From: Lujinxingia vulgaris
GTDB taxonomy: Bacteria; Myxococcota_A; Bradymonadia; Bradymonadales; Bradymonadaceae
Direction of reading: 5' to 3'
Assembly: GCF_007997005.1 (NCBI RefSeq)
Contig: NZ_VOSL01000014.1
Location: 59,763 to 123,762 of the forward strand
Length of the DNA stretch: 64,000 nucleotides
How positions within the stretch are numbered: the first letter of the stretch is position 1; the number at the start of each line of letters is the position of its first letter. Made by a program: the position numbers and the translations under genes. Positions 49,070 through 58,634 of the stretch are shown here, piece after piece. The notes under the pieces are model-generated. The model ran no database searches, was not told the origin of the DNA, and saw only the letters and a program-made list of their open reading frames with translations.

Positions 49070-51331
49070 ATGACCAGGCTCTGCGTCCCGCCCGACGATG
49101 CGCCCCGCATCCCCCTGCTCTTCTCACCACCGGTGAGCTTCTTTACGCCGCCCGAGCTGCGCGAGGCCACGACCTATGAGGCCTACCAACACCGCGTCGC
49201 CGCGCTGCTGGGGCTGGGGTTGTGGATCTGGGCGCCGGTCTTCGCGCTGCTCTACATCACCCTCTTTGACATCGTTTTGCTCTTCGCCGAGTTGATGATC
49301 GCCGGGGTGATCGGGCTCTTTACCATCTGGCGGATGCGCAAAACCCGCGACGAGGTCTGGCTCGCTCACCAGACCTGCGCGGTGCTCAGCGCGGTGCTTT
49401 TTGTGCTCACTCTGCACACCGGCGGGATCTTCTCCCCGGTGCTCTTCTGGCTGCTGCTCGTTCCGGTGGTCTCCATCACCATCGCCGGCCCCTCCCGCGC
49501 GATCTGGTTCTGGATGGCGGTCTCCATCGCGATCTTGCTGGTCTTCTACCTGGAGTGGATCCCCGAGTGGCCTCTGCTCACCATCAACAACCATCGCCTG
49601 ATCCTGTTTCTCTCGATGCTCGGACTGCTCCTGGCCACGATGATGATGTTCGGGGCGCGCTACCAGATCGAGCGCTGGCTGATGGAACGCAACGCCCAGA
49701 GCCAGAGCCGCCTCCAGGAGTTGCACGTCCAGACGGAGCAGATCGCCCGCGCCACGATGATCGAGATCATGGAGCGCACCCCTCAGGGCGTGCTGCTGCT
49801 CGACGAGCAGGGGACGCCCATCTACGCCAACGCCAGCTTCCGGGAGCTCAGCGCCTATACCGATGAAAACCTGCCGGCCCACCACGCCTCGACCCTCTTG
49901 AGCGCTCCGGATGGCTCTCCTTTGCCCGGTCTTCTCAGCGGGCAGAGCCAGAACATCCCCGCCCAGCTGCGCGTGGCCAGCGGGGAGCAGCTCGCCATCA
50001 AGCTGAGCATCTTCACCACCACCTTCGACCAGCAGGAGGTGCGTGTGCTGCTCATCACCGATCTCTCCCAGGAGCATGAGCTGCAGAGCCGCATCGCCCA
50101 GATGGATCGCATGATCACCGCCGGCACTCTGGCCGCCGGCGTCGCCCACGAGATCAACAACCCCCTGGCCTACGTCGCCTCCAACGTCGAATACCTGCTC
50201 GAAAAGGTGGCCGAGGGCGACATCGACCGCGACACCCTTCTCACCAGTCTGGAAGACGTCCACTACGGCACCCGCCGCGTGCGCAAGATCGTCGACGATC
50301 TGCGCGACCTCTCCCGCGCCCCCACCGACGATATCTACCCGGTCGACATCGCCACGATCCTGGACTCCACCCTGCTGATGGTCGAGCACCGGGTGCAACA
50401 GCGCGCCCGGCTCATCCGCGACATCGACGATCTTCCCTCGGCCATGCTCAATGAGTCCGGGCTCTCCCAGGTGCTGCTCAACCTCTTCGTCAACGCCGTC
50501 CAGGCCATTGAGCCCGGCGCCCCGGACCAAAACCAGGTCCGGGTGAGCGCGAAACGCGCCGACAACAACCTCATCATCACGATCGAAGACAGCGGCAAAG
50601 GCATCGCCCCCGAGCAGCTGGAGCGCATCTTTGAGCCCTTCTACACCACCAAACCGATCGGGGAAGGCACCGGGCTGGGGCTGTCCATCTGCCGCAAAAT
50701 CATCGCGGAGATGAACGGCGATATCGAGGTCGAGAGCACGCCGGGCCAGGGCACAACCTTTCAGATCATCATCCCCACGCGCTGGCTGGGCACGGTCACC
50801 ATCACCACACCGACTCCCGGAACCTTGAAGGCCCAACCCTTCAACCTCACCCCGGAGGTTCGCGAGGATCGCGCTCCGGTTGCACAAAACCCCGCCGCCG
50901 AGCCGGTCTCCCGCGCAGGCGCCCCGGCCGACGCCACGACTCCCCACGAGGACGCGCCGGCGCCGGCCGGGGTCTTCCTCATCGACGACAACGCCATGCT
51001 CCTGCGCGCGCTCAGACGCCAGCTCAAATCACGCGTCGCGCTGCACACCTTCGAGTCGGCCGCCGAGGCCCTCGACGCCATTGAGGCCGGCGCCGATCCT
51101 CGCCTCATCGTCTGCGACCTGGAGATGCCCGCCATCGGCGGCGCGCGCCTCTACCAGCAGCTTCGCGAGGAACACCCCGCGCTGGCCGAACGCATGATCT
51201 TTATGACCGGCGGCGCCTACAGCGCCGAGAGCAAACATTTTCTGGAGTCGGGCGACTTCACCGTGCTCTCCAAACCCTTCCCCTCCGCCGAGCTCGAGAC
51301 GCTCATCGCCCGGGCCACTGCCGCCGTGTAA
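49070..51331 (+). CDS. membrane sensor histidine kinase with C-terminal receiver
   Basis: 753 residues. Five or six membrane helices (about 45-205), a PAS domain (about 230-345; MERTPQGVLLLDEQGTPIYANASF), HisKA with His360 in GVAHEINNPLAYVASN (NtrB-like), HATPase_c (about 450-560; NLFVNAVQAIE, DSGKGIAPEQLERIFEPFYTTK, GTGLGLSICRKI), a Pro/Ala linker, and a receiver domain with Asp683 in IVCDLEMP. The signal sensed by the membrane part is unknown. No response regulator with an output domain lies beside it. Confidence 0.9.
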   Translation: MTRLCVPPDDAPRIPLLFSPPVSFFTPPELREATTYEAYQHRVAALLGLGLWIWAPVFALLYITLFDIVLLFAELMIAGVIGLFTIWRMRKTRDEVWLAHQTCAVLSAVLFVLTLHTGGIFSPVLFWLLLVPVVSITIAGPSRAIWFWMAVSIAILLVFYLEWIPEWPLLTINNHRLILFLSMLGLLLATMMMFGARYQIERWLMERNAQSQSRLQELHVQTEQIARATMIEIMERTPQGVLLLDEQGTPIYANASFRELSAYTDENLPAHHASTLLSAPDGSPLPGLLSGQSQNIPAQLRVASGEQLAIKLSIFTTTFDQQEVRVLLITDLSQEHELQSRIAQMDRMITAGTLAAGVAHEINNPLAYVASNVEYLLEKVAEGDIDRDTLLTSLEDVHYGTRRVRKIVDDLRDLSRAPTDDIYPVDIATILDSTLLMVEHRVQQRARLIRDIDDLPSAMLNESGLSQVLLNLFVNAVQAIEPGAPDQNQVRVSAKRADNNLIITIEDSGKGIAPEQLERIFEPFYTTKPIGEGTGLGLSICRKIIAEMNGDIEVESTPGQGTTFQIIIPTRWLGTVTITTPTPGTLKAQPFNLTPEVREDRAPVAQNPAAEPVSRAGAPADATTPHEDAPAPAGVFLIDDNAMLLRALRRQLKSRVALHTFESAAEALDAIEAGADPRLIVCDLEMPAIGGARLYQQLREEHPALAERMIFMTGGAYSAESKHFLESGDFTVLSKPFPSAELETLIARATAAV

Positions 51332-51346
51332 GCGCCGCCACCCTTC

Positions 51347-53149
51347 TCAGCGATCCACGATCAATACCCCGTTGGCTCGCTTAAGCCTGGCCAATGCCTC
51401 TACCTCGCTAATCTGAAGAGTCAGCTCATCGAGCACCAGCTCGCCACGCCGCTCGCCACCCTCATCGACAAGCAGCACGCGTCGCAACCGGGGCGTAAGC
51501 TCGTCGAACGACGCACTCTTGCGGGCCGCAGCCACCTGCTCGCTCAAGTCCGCTTGCCAGCGCCCGCTGCCTTTTTTGACCACCAGCGACGCCCCCTCGG
51601 CCAGCATCGTCACCTGCACATCGGGCGAGGTCTGCAAGTACGACTCCCCACCCTCCTGGTGGACGACATGGTTGAATCGATACACCGTCGCCGGACTCGC
51701 CACCTCAAAAGGAAGCCCGTTGGCGCTCATATTCACCACACGCCAGCCTTGCTCCTCCCCACTCGACTCCCAACGCGCCCTCCAGAGGCGCCTCTCCCAG
51801 CTCTCACGCTCCTCATCGCTGAGATCTGCCGGCACAAAGGGCGTTAAGGCATCATGACCAAAATGCTCGTCGACGTAATACGCGAGCTTCGCCACCTCAT
51901 ATCCCCCCAGGCTCAAGACGCCGTAGAGACGGTCGACATCGATCGCCCCCTGAGCGTCCAAAACGCCCAGCGCCGAGGCCTCCCGCTGAAGACGCGCCAC
52001 CTGACTGCGCTCGGCGACCGCCGGCGCGCTGACTGGCCCCAACGTCCCCACAAACGCCCCGGCCGCCATCACCGCGGGCACCATCCACAGCCCCATCGGA
52101 CGCCGCCGCACGTAACTCACCGCCCCGACCGCGCAAATCGCCAGCAGCACCCCAAGCGCCAGCAGACGCACATAACGAAACTCTGTCCATCCGTACTGCC
52201 CGATGCGCTCAAACACAGCCCAGATCGCAAGCGGCACCGTCGGCCCCACCATCACCGGCAGCGCATCCACCACACGCACCAGTATCTCATAGCCCCCCCG
52301 ACGCCGCATCGCCTCGACCTGCTCCAGCGATAACCACATCAACATCCCCGCCCCCAGTATCAATGGCGAGAGCACGTTGGAGGGGGCCTCCCCCACCACC
52401 AGCACGCGGATCGCGTAGATATAGGTAATGAAAAGATAAACCGACACCAGCGGCAACGTCAGATAGAAGCCCAACCGCTGGACCCAGGGCAGCGCCTCGG
52501 CGCCCACCTCCTGCTCAAACGCAAAGATCACATCGGTACGCGCCGCCAGCATCCAGACAAAGCCCGGGGCAAAAATCCAGGCCGCCAGGTGTGCGTAAAG
52601 TTCACCTTCGACACCCAGGTCAAAGAGCATGCTCACCGAGCGCACCGCCAGCGCCAACCCTACCCACAGCGCGCCCAGATACATGGCGCTCATCCCCCCA
52701 GACAGCACCAGACGCTGCGTGGCCCGCCAGGCCTGAAGACGCTCGCCCACCCCATGCTGTCGAGCCATCAGCGGCACCACCATCAGGAGCGCCCCCAACC
52801 CCACCGAGGCCAGGCCCACGCGCCAGAGATCGGCGATCACAAGCTCCGAGCGCAAGGCCGACGCCCACCCGCTCCAGATGCCGAGCCCCACCACGCTGAG
52901 CGCCACACGCCACCCCACCTTCAATGCCTTGAGCGTATGCAGGTAACTCGCCAGAAACACCCACATCAGCGCCGGCACTGCTGTGAGCGACCAGGCGACC
53001 ACGAGCTCATCCTCCCAGAGCTGCTCCACCCCGCCGCTGAGCAGCGTGGCGACCCCCAGCCCCATCGCGACTTCCAGCGGATGCCGACGCGCCGCCTGCA
53101 GAGCCATCGCACCAAAATTTTGAAGAAAGCGCCCTATCATCGCCTGCAT
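51347..53149 (-). CDS. DUF4153-like multi-pass membrane protein
   Basis: 600 residues. About eleven hydrophobic segments up to residue 400, with the DUF4153 pattern near YGWTEFRYVRLLALGVLLAI. A soluble part of about 200 residues then follows (ALGVLDAQGAIDVDRLYGVLSLGGYEVAKLAYYVDEHF and RLRRVLLVDEGGERRGELVLDEL). The biochemical function of the family is not known. ATG 53149 follows GGTGGAGG. It is convergent with the sensor kinase gene, 15 bp apart. Confidence 0.75.
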   Translation of the reverse strand: MQAMIGRFLQNFGAMALQAARRHPLEVAMGLGVATLLSGGVEQLWEDELVVAWSLTAVPALMWVFLASYLHTLKALKVGWRVALSVVGLGIWSGWASALRSELVIADLWRVGLASVGLGALLMVVPLMARQHGVGERLQAWRATQRLVLSGGMSAMYLGALWVGLALAVRSVSMLFDLGVEGELYAHLAAWIFAPGFVWMLAARTDVIFAFEQEVGAEALPWVQRLGFYLTLPLVSVYLFITYIYAIRVLVVGEAPSNVLSPLILGAGMLMWLSLEQVEAMRRRGGYEILVRVVDALPVMVGPTVPLAIWAVFERIGQYGWTEFRYVRLLALGVLLAICAVGAVSYVRRRPMGLWMVPAVMAAGAFVGTLGPVSAPAVAERSQVARLQREASALGVLDAQGAIDVDRLYGVLSLGGYEVAKLAYYVDEHFGHDALTPFVPADLSDEERESWERRLWRARWESSGEEQGWRVVNMSANGLPFEVASPATVYRFNHVVHQEGGESYLQTSPDVQVTMLAEGASLVVKKGSGRWQADLSEQVAAARKSASFDELTPRLRRVLLVDEGGERRGELVLDELTLQISEVEALARLKRANGVLIVDR

Positions 53150-53273
53150 CACAACCTCCACCTTATCGCCAGCCCTCAACGCGCCAGCTGCAACCCGCGT
53201 GTTGGTAGACAGCACCCACGTGCGCATCTTTCAAACGATGTTCACCCACCCTTCGCCCCCAACGGACGCCACC

Positions 53274-53804
53274 ATGAGCGAAAAACGCTACCTCGAAACC
53301 TACCTCCAGGACCACTACGCCGCGGCCACCGCCGGGCTAAGCCTGGCCCGGCGCATCGCCTCCCAGAACACCGCCAACCCCGTCGGCCAGAAGGTCAGCG
53401 AGCTGGCCGAGGAGATCGAAGACGAGGCCACGGTGCTGCGCAACATCCTGCGAGCCCTCGACATCTCCCCCTCCCTGGTCAAAGGCGCCAGCGCCCGCGT
53501 CGCCGAAAAACTCGGCCGCCTCAAACTCAATAACGAGGTCGTGCGCTACTCCCCCTTAAGCCGCGTTTTGGAGTTGGAGGGGCTTCAGAGCGGCGTGCGC
53601 GCCAAACAATGCCTCTGGCGCGCCCTGCTCCTGGCCTGCGATCACCACCCCGAACTTGAGCCCTTTCCCCTCACCGAGCTCCGCGACCGCGCCGATCACC
53701 AGCTCGAGCTCCTTCAGGCCCTTCACCACGACGCGGTCATCGTCCTGATCCGCCACGACCGCACCCATCCTCATGATGAGGATCGTCCCTCCCCCTCTGC
53801 CTGA
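53274..53804 (+). CDS. helical hypothetical protein
   Basis: 176 residues, mostly helical and acidic-basic mixed (YLETYLQDHYAAATAGLSLARRIASQN, VSELAEEIEDEATVLRNILRALDI), suggestive of a four-helix bundle of about 140 residues; no family recognised. The C-terminus is His/Asp/Pro-rich. The start at ATG 53274 has no good ribosome binding site. The GATC array begins about 25 bp after its stop. Confidence 0.65.
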   Translation: MSEKRYLETYLQDHYAAATAGLSLARRIASQNTANPVGQKVSELAEEIEDEATVLRNILRALDISPSLVKGASARVAEKLGRLKLNNEVVRYSPLSRVLELEGLQSGVRAKQCLWRALLLACDHHPELEPFPLTELRDRADHQLELLQALHHDAVIVLIRHDRTHPHDEDRPSPSA

Positions 53805-53829
53805 CCTCAAGGTTTCACTCGAACCCACG

Positions 53830-54010
53830 GTCGAGATCGAGCCCGAGATCGAGCCCGAGATCGAGCCCGAGATCGAGCCCGAGATCGAGCCCGAGATCGA
53901 GCCCGAGATCGAGATCCAGCCCGAGATCGAGATCGAGCCCGAGATCGAGTTCGAGCCCGAGATCGAGATCGAGATCGAGATCGAGCCCGAGATCGAGCCC
54001 AAACCCGAAC
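53830..54010. repeat. hexanucleotide array (GAGATC/GAGCCC)
   Basis: About 30 hexamers with mostly alternating GAGATC and GAGCCC; GATC occurs about every 12 bp. It begins next to a REP-like core (ACCCACGGTCGAG, about 53824) and ends 15 bp from the 3' end of the first paralogous lipoprotein gene on the minus strand. A long plus-strand frame passes through it and the gene opposite; I do not accept it. Confidence 0.9.
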
Positions 54011-54024
54011 ACGCCCCTCAAACC

Positions 54025-54882
54025 TCAATAGATCGGCACCCCACCCTCATCGTACTCCGGCGCCGGCTCCGGCTCAGGTTGCGACTCAGGCTGGGGCGCC
54101 CGCGCCGGCTGCGCCGGCTCCTCCGCCGCACTCTGCACCTGCGGCGCCTCACTCGGCGCCATCTCTCCCACCGCCTCCGGCTCCCCACCAAAGCGGTAGT
54201 TCAGACCCACACTCCACTGAAAGGGGATAATCACCACATCTCCCCCAATCATGGAGGCTCCCTGGCCGGTCACGGCCCAGGGCATCGCGATCAATTCCAT
54301 CTGCAAACTCAACGCCGGCGAGACGAGTTTTCCCTCCAGCCCCACAAATCCGCCGACGAGTGTCCCCTCGTACCCAAAGCGCGTCTCTCTGCTGTTCTCC
54401 GGATACTCCCAGGCGCTGAGTACATTGGCCTGCACCCCGACGTAGAGCGGCATCTTCCCCCGGACCGCCGTGGAGATCCGCGGCGTCACCACAAGCCCCG
54501 CTGCGTAGTCTTCGTAGTCGCCAACATGATCGACCACGATGATGCCCTCGGTCTGCAGCCCCAGCGTCAGCCAGCGCGTCGGATAATAACGCGCCGACAC
54601 GCCCAGGTTCGTCGTCGAAAACGCAAACCCGCTCTGCAACCCCAGGTCGGCCTTGTTCCCCACCCCGACCTTTCCATAGGCCGAGATTCGCGGAACCAAC
54701 TCATCCCCCGGCAAGTCGATGCCGCCGCCGACCACCACCTCACGATGTTCCAGCTGGCGCGCGGTCTCCCGGCTCGTCAACGAGCAGCCCGCCCCCACTG
54801 TCGGGGCCAGCCCCATGACCAGGATCAGCACCCAACGTTTCCAACCCGGTGTCGCCCCTGTCCCTTCACAACCCCGTGTCAT
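54025..54882 (-). CDS. outer-membrane lipoprotein, paralogue 1
   Basis: 285 residues. Signal peptide with lipobox VGAGC, then alternating amphipathic strands (AYGKVGVGNKADLGLQSGFAF, NLGVSARYYPTRWLTLGLQTEG, FQWSVGLNYRFGGEPEA) typical of a small outer-membrane barrel. A Pro/Glu/Gln C-terminal tail ends in PESQPEPEPAPEYDEGGVPIY-like sequence. It is a paralogue of 55131-55964 in the same orientation, with the C-terminal 21 residues identical. Function unknown. ATG 54882 follows GAGGGG. Confidence 0.75.
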   Translation of the reverse strand: MTRGCEGTGATPGWKRWVLILVMGLAPTVGAGCSLTSRETARQLEHREVVVGGGIDLPGDELVPRISAYGKVGVGNKADLGLQSGFAFSTTNLGVSARYYPTRWLTLGLQTEGIIVVDHVGDYEDYAAGLVVTPRISTAVRGKMPLYVGVQANVLSAWEYPENSRETRFGYEGTLVGGFVGLEGKLVSPALSLQMELIAMPWAVTGQGASMIGGDVVIIPFQWSVGLNYRFGGEPEAVGEMAPSEAPQVQSAAEEPAQPARAPQPESQPEPEPAPEYDEGGVPIY

Positions 54883-55028
54883 CGGCCCCTCACAGCTTCC
54901 TGTCGAATTGTAATGCGTGCGCTCTCCGTACACACCATCCGACCCCAAACCCCGGGCCGTGCACAAGCTCGCGCTTGTCCACAAGGCCCGGCCCGCGTTT
55001 AAGCCCTCACTCCTGCACAGAACCCAGG

Positions 55029-55124
55029 TCGAGTACGAGGACCAGTATGAGATCGCGTCCGAGATCGAGTTCGAGATCGAGCCCGAGCCCGAGCCCGAGA
55101 TCGAGCCCGTGATCGAGTCCTACT
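55029..55124. repeat. degenerate hexanucleotide array
   Basis: About 16 hexamers: GAGTAC, GAGGAC, GAGATC, GAGTTC and GAGCCC. It sits 7 bp downstream, on the minus strand, of the stop codon of the second paralogue, just as the array at 53830 sits beside the first. Confidence 0.85.
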
Positions 55125-55130
55125 CAAACC

Positions 55131-55964
55131 TCAATAGATCGGCACCCCACCCTCATCGTACTCCGGCGCCGGCTCTGGCTCGGGTTGCGACTCAGGCCGG
55201 GGCGCCCGCTCCGGCTGCACAGGCTCCTCCGCCTCGCGCCGCGGCGCCTCACTCGGCTCCATTCGCCGCACCGCCTCCGGCTCGCCGCCGAAGCGGTAGT
55301 TCAACCCCACGCTCCACTGAAAGAGCGCCGGCAGTCCGCCCTCCGAGAAGATCACGTTGACCCCGGCGTCATCGACGGTCACCGGCATCAAAATCAGCTC
55401 GGTCTGCAGGCTTAAGCCCGGCGAGATATCGGTCTCGATGCCGGCGAACCCGCCGATGGTGGCGCCCTGAAACGTGTAGACCGTGTTGACGCCGCTCTCA
55501 TCGTACTCCCAGCCCGTGAGCACGTTGGACTGAAAGCCCCCGTAGAGAAAGTCATCGCCGTTCACGGCCGTGGAGATCCGCGGCGTAAACACCAGCAGCG
55601 CCGCGTTGTTGTCGGCCGCGCCAAAGAAGCCATCAAAATCGTCGACCACGAAGACCGCGTCGGTCTGCAGGCTCATCGTCAGCCAGTTGGTCGGGTACAC
55701 CCGCGCGGTCGCCCCCAGGTTCGCCGTCGCGAAGGCGAAGGCTCCCTGGAGGCCCAGGTCGGCTTTGTCGCCCACCCCCACCTTGCCGTAGGCCGAGGCC
55801 CGCGGGATGTACAAAAACCCCGGCCAGTCCAGCGCTCCGCCCACCACCGCCTCGCCACTCTCGAGCTGGCGTGCGGTCTCCATCGTCGTGAACGAGCAAC
55901 CCGCCCCCAGGCTCAGCGCCAGCGCCAGCGCGCCCGCCTTCACACCCACCTTCCTCAACACCAT
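55131..55964 (-). CDS. outer-membrane lipoprotein, paralogue 2
   Basis: 277 residues with lipobox LGAGC and the same strand pattern as paralogue 1 (ASAYGKVGVGDKADLGLQGAFAF, VYPTNWLTMSLQTDAVFVVDD, FQWSVGLNYRFGGEPEAV), ending in the same PEYDEGGVPIY tail. Central sequence differs, so the duplication is not recent except in the tail and 3' flank. The start at 55964 follows AAGGAGTTGGG. The two genes are 248 bp apart and may be separately transcribed. Confidence 0.78.
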   Translation of the reverse strand: MVLRKVGVKAGALALALSLGAGCSFTTMETARQLESGEAVVGGALDWPGFLYIPRASAYGKVGVGDKADLGLQGAFAFATANLGATARVYPTNWLTMSLQTDAVFVVDDFDGFFGAADNNAALLVFTPRISTAVNGDDFLYGGFQSNVLTGWEYDESGVNTVYTFQGATIGGFAGIETDISPGLSLQTELILMPVTVDDAGVNVIFSEGGLPALFQWSVGLNYRFGGEPEAVRRMEPSEAPRREAEEPVQPERAPRPESQPEPEPAPEYDEGGVPIY

Positions 55965-56117
55965 CCCAACTCCTTCTATCGCGTTTTATCGCTGACCGAT
56001 CACGACGACTCGCCACTCGGTCACGCTTATTCAGCGCACTGCGCCGTCATCAACTCCTTCGTCACACTCGGTTCCCGACCTACTAACACAGGTACGCCCC
56101 CGGACCGCAATACTTCG

Positions 56118-56344
56118 AATTCGATCTCGATCTCGGGCTCGGGCTCGGGCTCGATCTCGATCTCGGGCTCGATCTCGGGCTCGATCTCGGGCTCGATCTC
56201 GGGCTCGGGCTCGATCTCGGGCTCGATCTTGGGCTCGATCTCGGGCTCGATCTCGATCTCGATCTCGATCTCGGGCTCGATCTCGATCTCGATCTCGATC
56301 TCGATCTCGGGCTCGATCTCGGGCTCGATCTCGATCTCGAACTC
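56118..56344. repeat. hexanucleotide array, inverted orientation
   Basis: About 38 hexamers of TCGATC/TCGGGC type, the complement of the arrays at 53830 and 59471. GATC recurs every 6-12 bp. It lies in the 600-bp gap between paralogue 2 and rdgB, next to a C-rich repeat, and no gene is supported there. Confidence 0.9.
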
Positions 56345-56351
56345 GTGAACC

Positions 56352-56545
56352 GCCCAACGCACTCACGAATCGACCCACTCCGCAAACCCCGGCGCCCCAC
56401 AACCACACAACCACACAACCACCTGACCACAACCCGCGAACCCCCGGCCGCACACACCAACCTCCCCACCCCGCAAACCCCCGACGCCCCACAACCACAC
56501 AACCCCTTAACCACCTAACCTCAACCCGCACACCCCCCAATTCGA
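56352..56545. repeat. C-rich dispersed repeat, copies 3 and 4
   Basis: Two rough units of CGAATCGACCCAC...CCGCAAACCCC.GCGCCCCACAACCAC type. They border the hexanucleotide array and end 20 bp before rdgB. Confidence 0.6.
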
Positions 56546-56565
56546 CCGCATCCAGGGCGCTCAAC

Positions 56566-57318
56566 TCACCCCAACCCGAAAAATGCTCGCAACTTCCCTA
56601 ACGCCACCCCCCGGTGGCTGATCGCCCCCTTCTCCTCCAGCGTCAGCTCCGCCATCGTGCGACCCAGCGAGGGCACATAGAAATGCGGGTCGTAGCCAAA
56701 GCCCCCCTCACCGCGCGCCTCCGCCACGATCTGGCCTTCGACCTGGCCGCGAAACCACACGACCGCCCACTCACCGACCCGCACAAGCTCCCCCTCGTTG
56801 CGGGGCGCGCCCATCGGGACCTCATCGAGCGTCAAACCGCAGCGCGCCAGCAGCGTGCGGCCCACCACGTCGGCGCCGAGCACCAGACAGAGCACCGTCT
56901 CAAATCGCGCCGCCGGCCCGGCCTCCCCCGCCCACTGCGTGGCGTCCAGCTGGCCGATGGCCTCGACGAGCTTTTGATTGTTGGAGGCGTCGGTCGCCCC
57001 CTCCCCGCTGTAGCGCGCGCTGTACACCCCGGGCGCCCCGCCCAGCGCGTCGACCACAAGCCCGCTGTCGTCGGCCAGCGAGGCTCGCCCCGTATCACGC
57101 GCCGTCCATAACGCCTTTTTGATGGCGTTGCCCTCGAAGGTCTCGGCGTCTTCCTCCACCGCTTCGAGCTCCCGTGGAAAGCTTTTGCGATCAAAGACCT
57201 CCCAGCGCGCATCCAGCAGATCGCCAAGGCTCGCCGCAAGCTCGCGGCGTTTGCCGGCGTTGCCCGTCGCGATCACAAACGCCCCCTCGGGCACCGTCGA
57301 GGTTGAAAGCTCTTCCAT
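56566..57318 (-). CDS. rdgB: non-canonical purine NTP pyrophosphatase (RdgB/HAM1)
   Basis: 250 residues. It hydrolyses ITP, dITP and XTP to the monophosphate, keeping damaged purines out of nucleic acid. Motifs: VIATGNAGKRREL at the N-terminus, SLADDSGLVVDALGGAPGVYSARYSG, GEGGFGYDPHFYVPSLGRTMAELTLEEKGAISHRG. It is about 50 residues longer than E. coli RdgB, the extra sequence lying at the N-terminus and in loops. Divergent from the GpsA-like gene. Confidence 0.93.
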   Translation of the reverse strand: MEELSTSTVPEGAFVIATGNAGKRRELAASLGDLLDARWEVFDRKSFPRELEAVEEDAETFEGNAIKKALWTARDTGRASLADDSGLVVDALGGAPGVYSARYSGEGATDASNNQKLVEAIGQLDATQWAGEAGPAARFETVLCLVLGADVVGRTLLARCGLTLDEVPMGAPRNEGELVRVGEWAVVWFRGQVEGQIVAEARGEGGFGYDPHFYVPSLGRTMAELTLEEKGAISHRGVALGKLRAFFGLG

Positions 57319-57525
57319 CTGGACCTACACCTTGTCTCGTACGATCATCTCGACGCCGCGCCACGCACCCGCACGCGCCAGCCTGGCTGCCATGCACCCG
57401 GTGACGCCGCGCGTTTTGCGCCATCACCCTTTCGTGGGCCGCGCTCTATCAGGCTTTGAGCCCGGCCACAACGCCCTTTGACCGAGCTGCCTTCCGGCTC
57501 CCTTTGCTCCCCCCGAGGTTCCCCC

Positions 57526-58470
57526 ATGATCAGCGTTGGATTTGTCGGCTCCACCGGCGTCGGAGACGTCGCTCGCCATCTGCTCGCGATGGGCGCCTGC
57601 AACATCAAGGTCTGGCACCCCGGAGAGCTCTGTGAAGAAGACGAGCTCCCCGGTGAGCGCGTTGAGCTCGAAGATCTGGCCGAGGTCACCCTGATCATCT
57701 TCGCCGCCCCGATGGCCCGCTGCCGCGAGGTCGCCCGAAAGGTCGGCGACGTCATCAGCGGCCGCCACGTCATCGTGCACACCCTGCGCGCGCTGGAGCC
57801 GGGCACGCTCAAGAGCGTCTCCACCATCCTCCAGGAAGAGACCCCCACCCAGCGCATCGGCTACCTGGGCGGCCCGATGCTGCGCACCGACATCGAGGCC
57901 GGCCACCCGGCGTCTGCCGTCTGCGCCTCCCTCTTCCCCGAGGTCCACGATCTGGTGGAAGACGCCATGATGTCCGGCAGCTTTCGCGTCTACCGCTCCC
58001 AGGATCTCATCGGCGCCGAGATCTGCGGGGCCTACGCCCGCGCCATCGCCCTGCTCAGCGGCCTGGCCGACGCCCTCAACCTGGGCTCCAGCCTCCAGGC
58101 CACCCTCTTCGCCCGTGGTCTTGCCGAGATGTCCCGCTTCGTCGTCTTCCGCCAGGGCTTTGAGCGCACCACCTTCGGCCTGGCCGGCGCAGGCTCCCTC
58201 TACGCCGACACCCACCTTCAGGGCTCGGTCGACTTCCAGATCGGCTGCCACCTGGGAGAGAACCCCGGCACCTCCGCCGACGCGCTCGTCGAGCGCTTTG
58301 GCCCCCGCGCCCGCGAGTCCCTGCAGCTCGTCGACACCCTGGCCTCCAGTGCCGATCGCGCCGAGCTTGAGCTCCATCTCCTCCAGGGCGCCCACGCCCT
58401 GATCCACAACGAGCTCAAACCCGACCAGGTCGTCCAACGCCTCATGACCCTCCCCGCCCTCTACGAGTAA
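57526..58470 (+). CDS. GpsA-like protein without the catalytic lysines
   Basis: 314 residues resembling NAD(P)-dependent glycerol-3-phosphate dehydrogenase. It has a Rossmann start (ISVGFVGSTGVGDVARHLLAMG), FRVYRSQDLIGAEICGAYARAIALLSGLADALNLG and RGLAEMSRF, which align well with E. coli GpsA. But the lysine of the GGAVKNV motif is Ala here (CGAYARA), and the lysine of ATKGLE is replaced (HTLRALE). The nucleotide loop is GSTGVG in place of GAGSYG. It may bind NAD(P)H or a phosphate metabolite without classical catalysis. ATG 57526 follows CGAGG. Confidence 0.7.
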   Translation: MISVGFVGSTGVGDVARHLLAMGACNIKVWHPGELCEEDELPGERVELEDLAEVTLIIFAAPMARCREVARKVGDVISGRHVIVHTLRALEPGTLKSVSTILQEETPTQRIGYLGGPMLRTDIEAGHPASAVCASLFPEVHDLVEDAMMSGSFRVYRSQDLIGAEICGAYARAIALLSGLADALNLGSSLQATLFARGLAEMSRFVVFRQGFERTTFGLAGAGSLYADTHLQGSVDFQIGCHLGENPGTSADALVERFGPRARESLQLVDTLASSADRAELELHLLQGAHALIHNELKPDQVVQRLMTLPALYE

Positions 58471-58542
58471 TTTTAAAATTTTAATCAGGGCGACCGGTGC
58501 AGCTCTCGCTGACCCGCCAGATCCACAAGCTCTCCCCTGAAC

Positions 58543-58575
58543 AAAAAAACGCGCAGCGTGTCGCTGCGCGTTTTT
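58543..58575. terminator. bidirectional rho-independent terminator
   Basis: A7 - CGCGCAGCG - TGT - CGCTGCGCG - T5 serves both the GpsA-like gene and the convergent CBS gene. Confidence 0.9.
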
Positions 58576-58634
58576 CGTTGTTTCGATCAGGGCAACCGGT
58601 CGCTGCCCCTCAAGGATTTCGGGGGGGAGGCGTC

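Noticed and set aside
53773..55002. Long plus-strand open frame through the array and opposite the first lipoprotein paralogue
   Set aside because: It begins in a stop-free hexamer array and continues as an Arg/His/Pro-rich shadow of the minus-strand gene, which has a signal peptide, lipobox and a paralogue.
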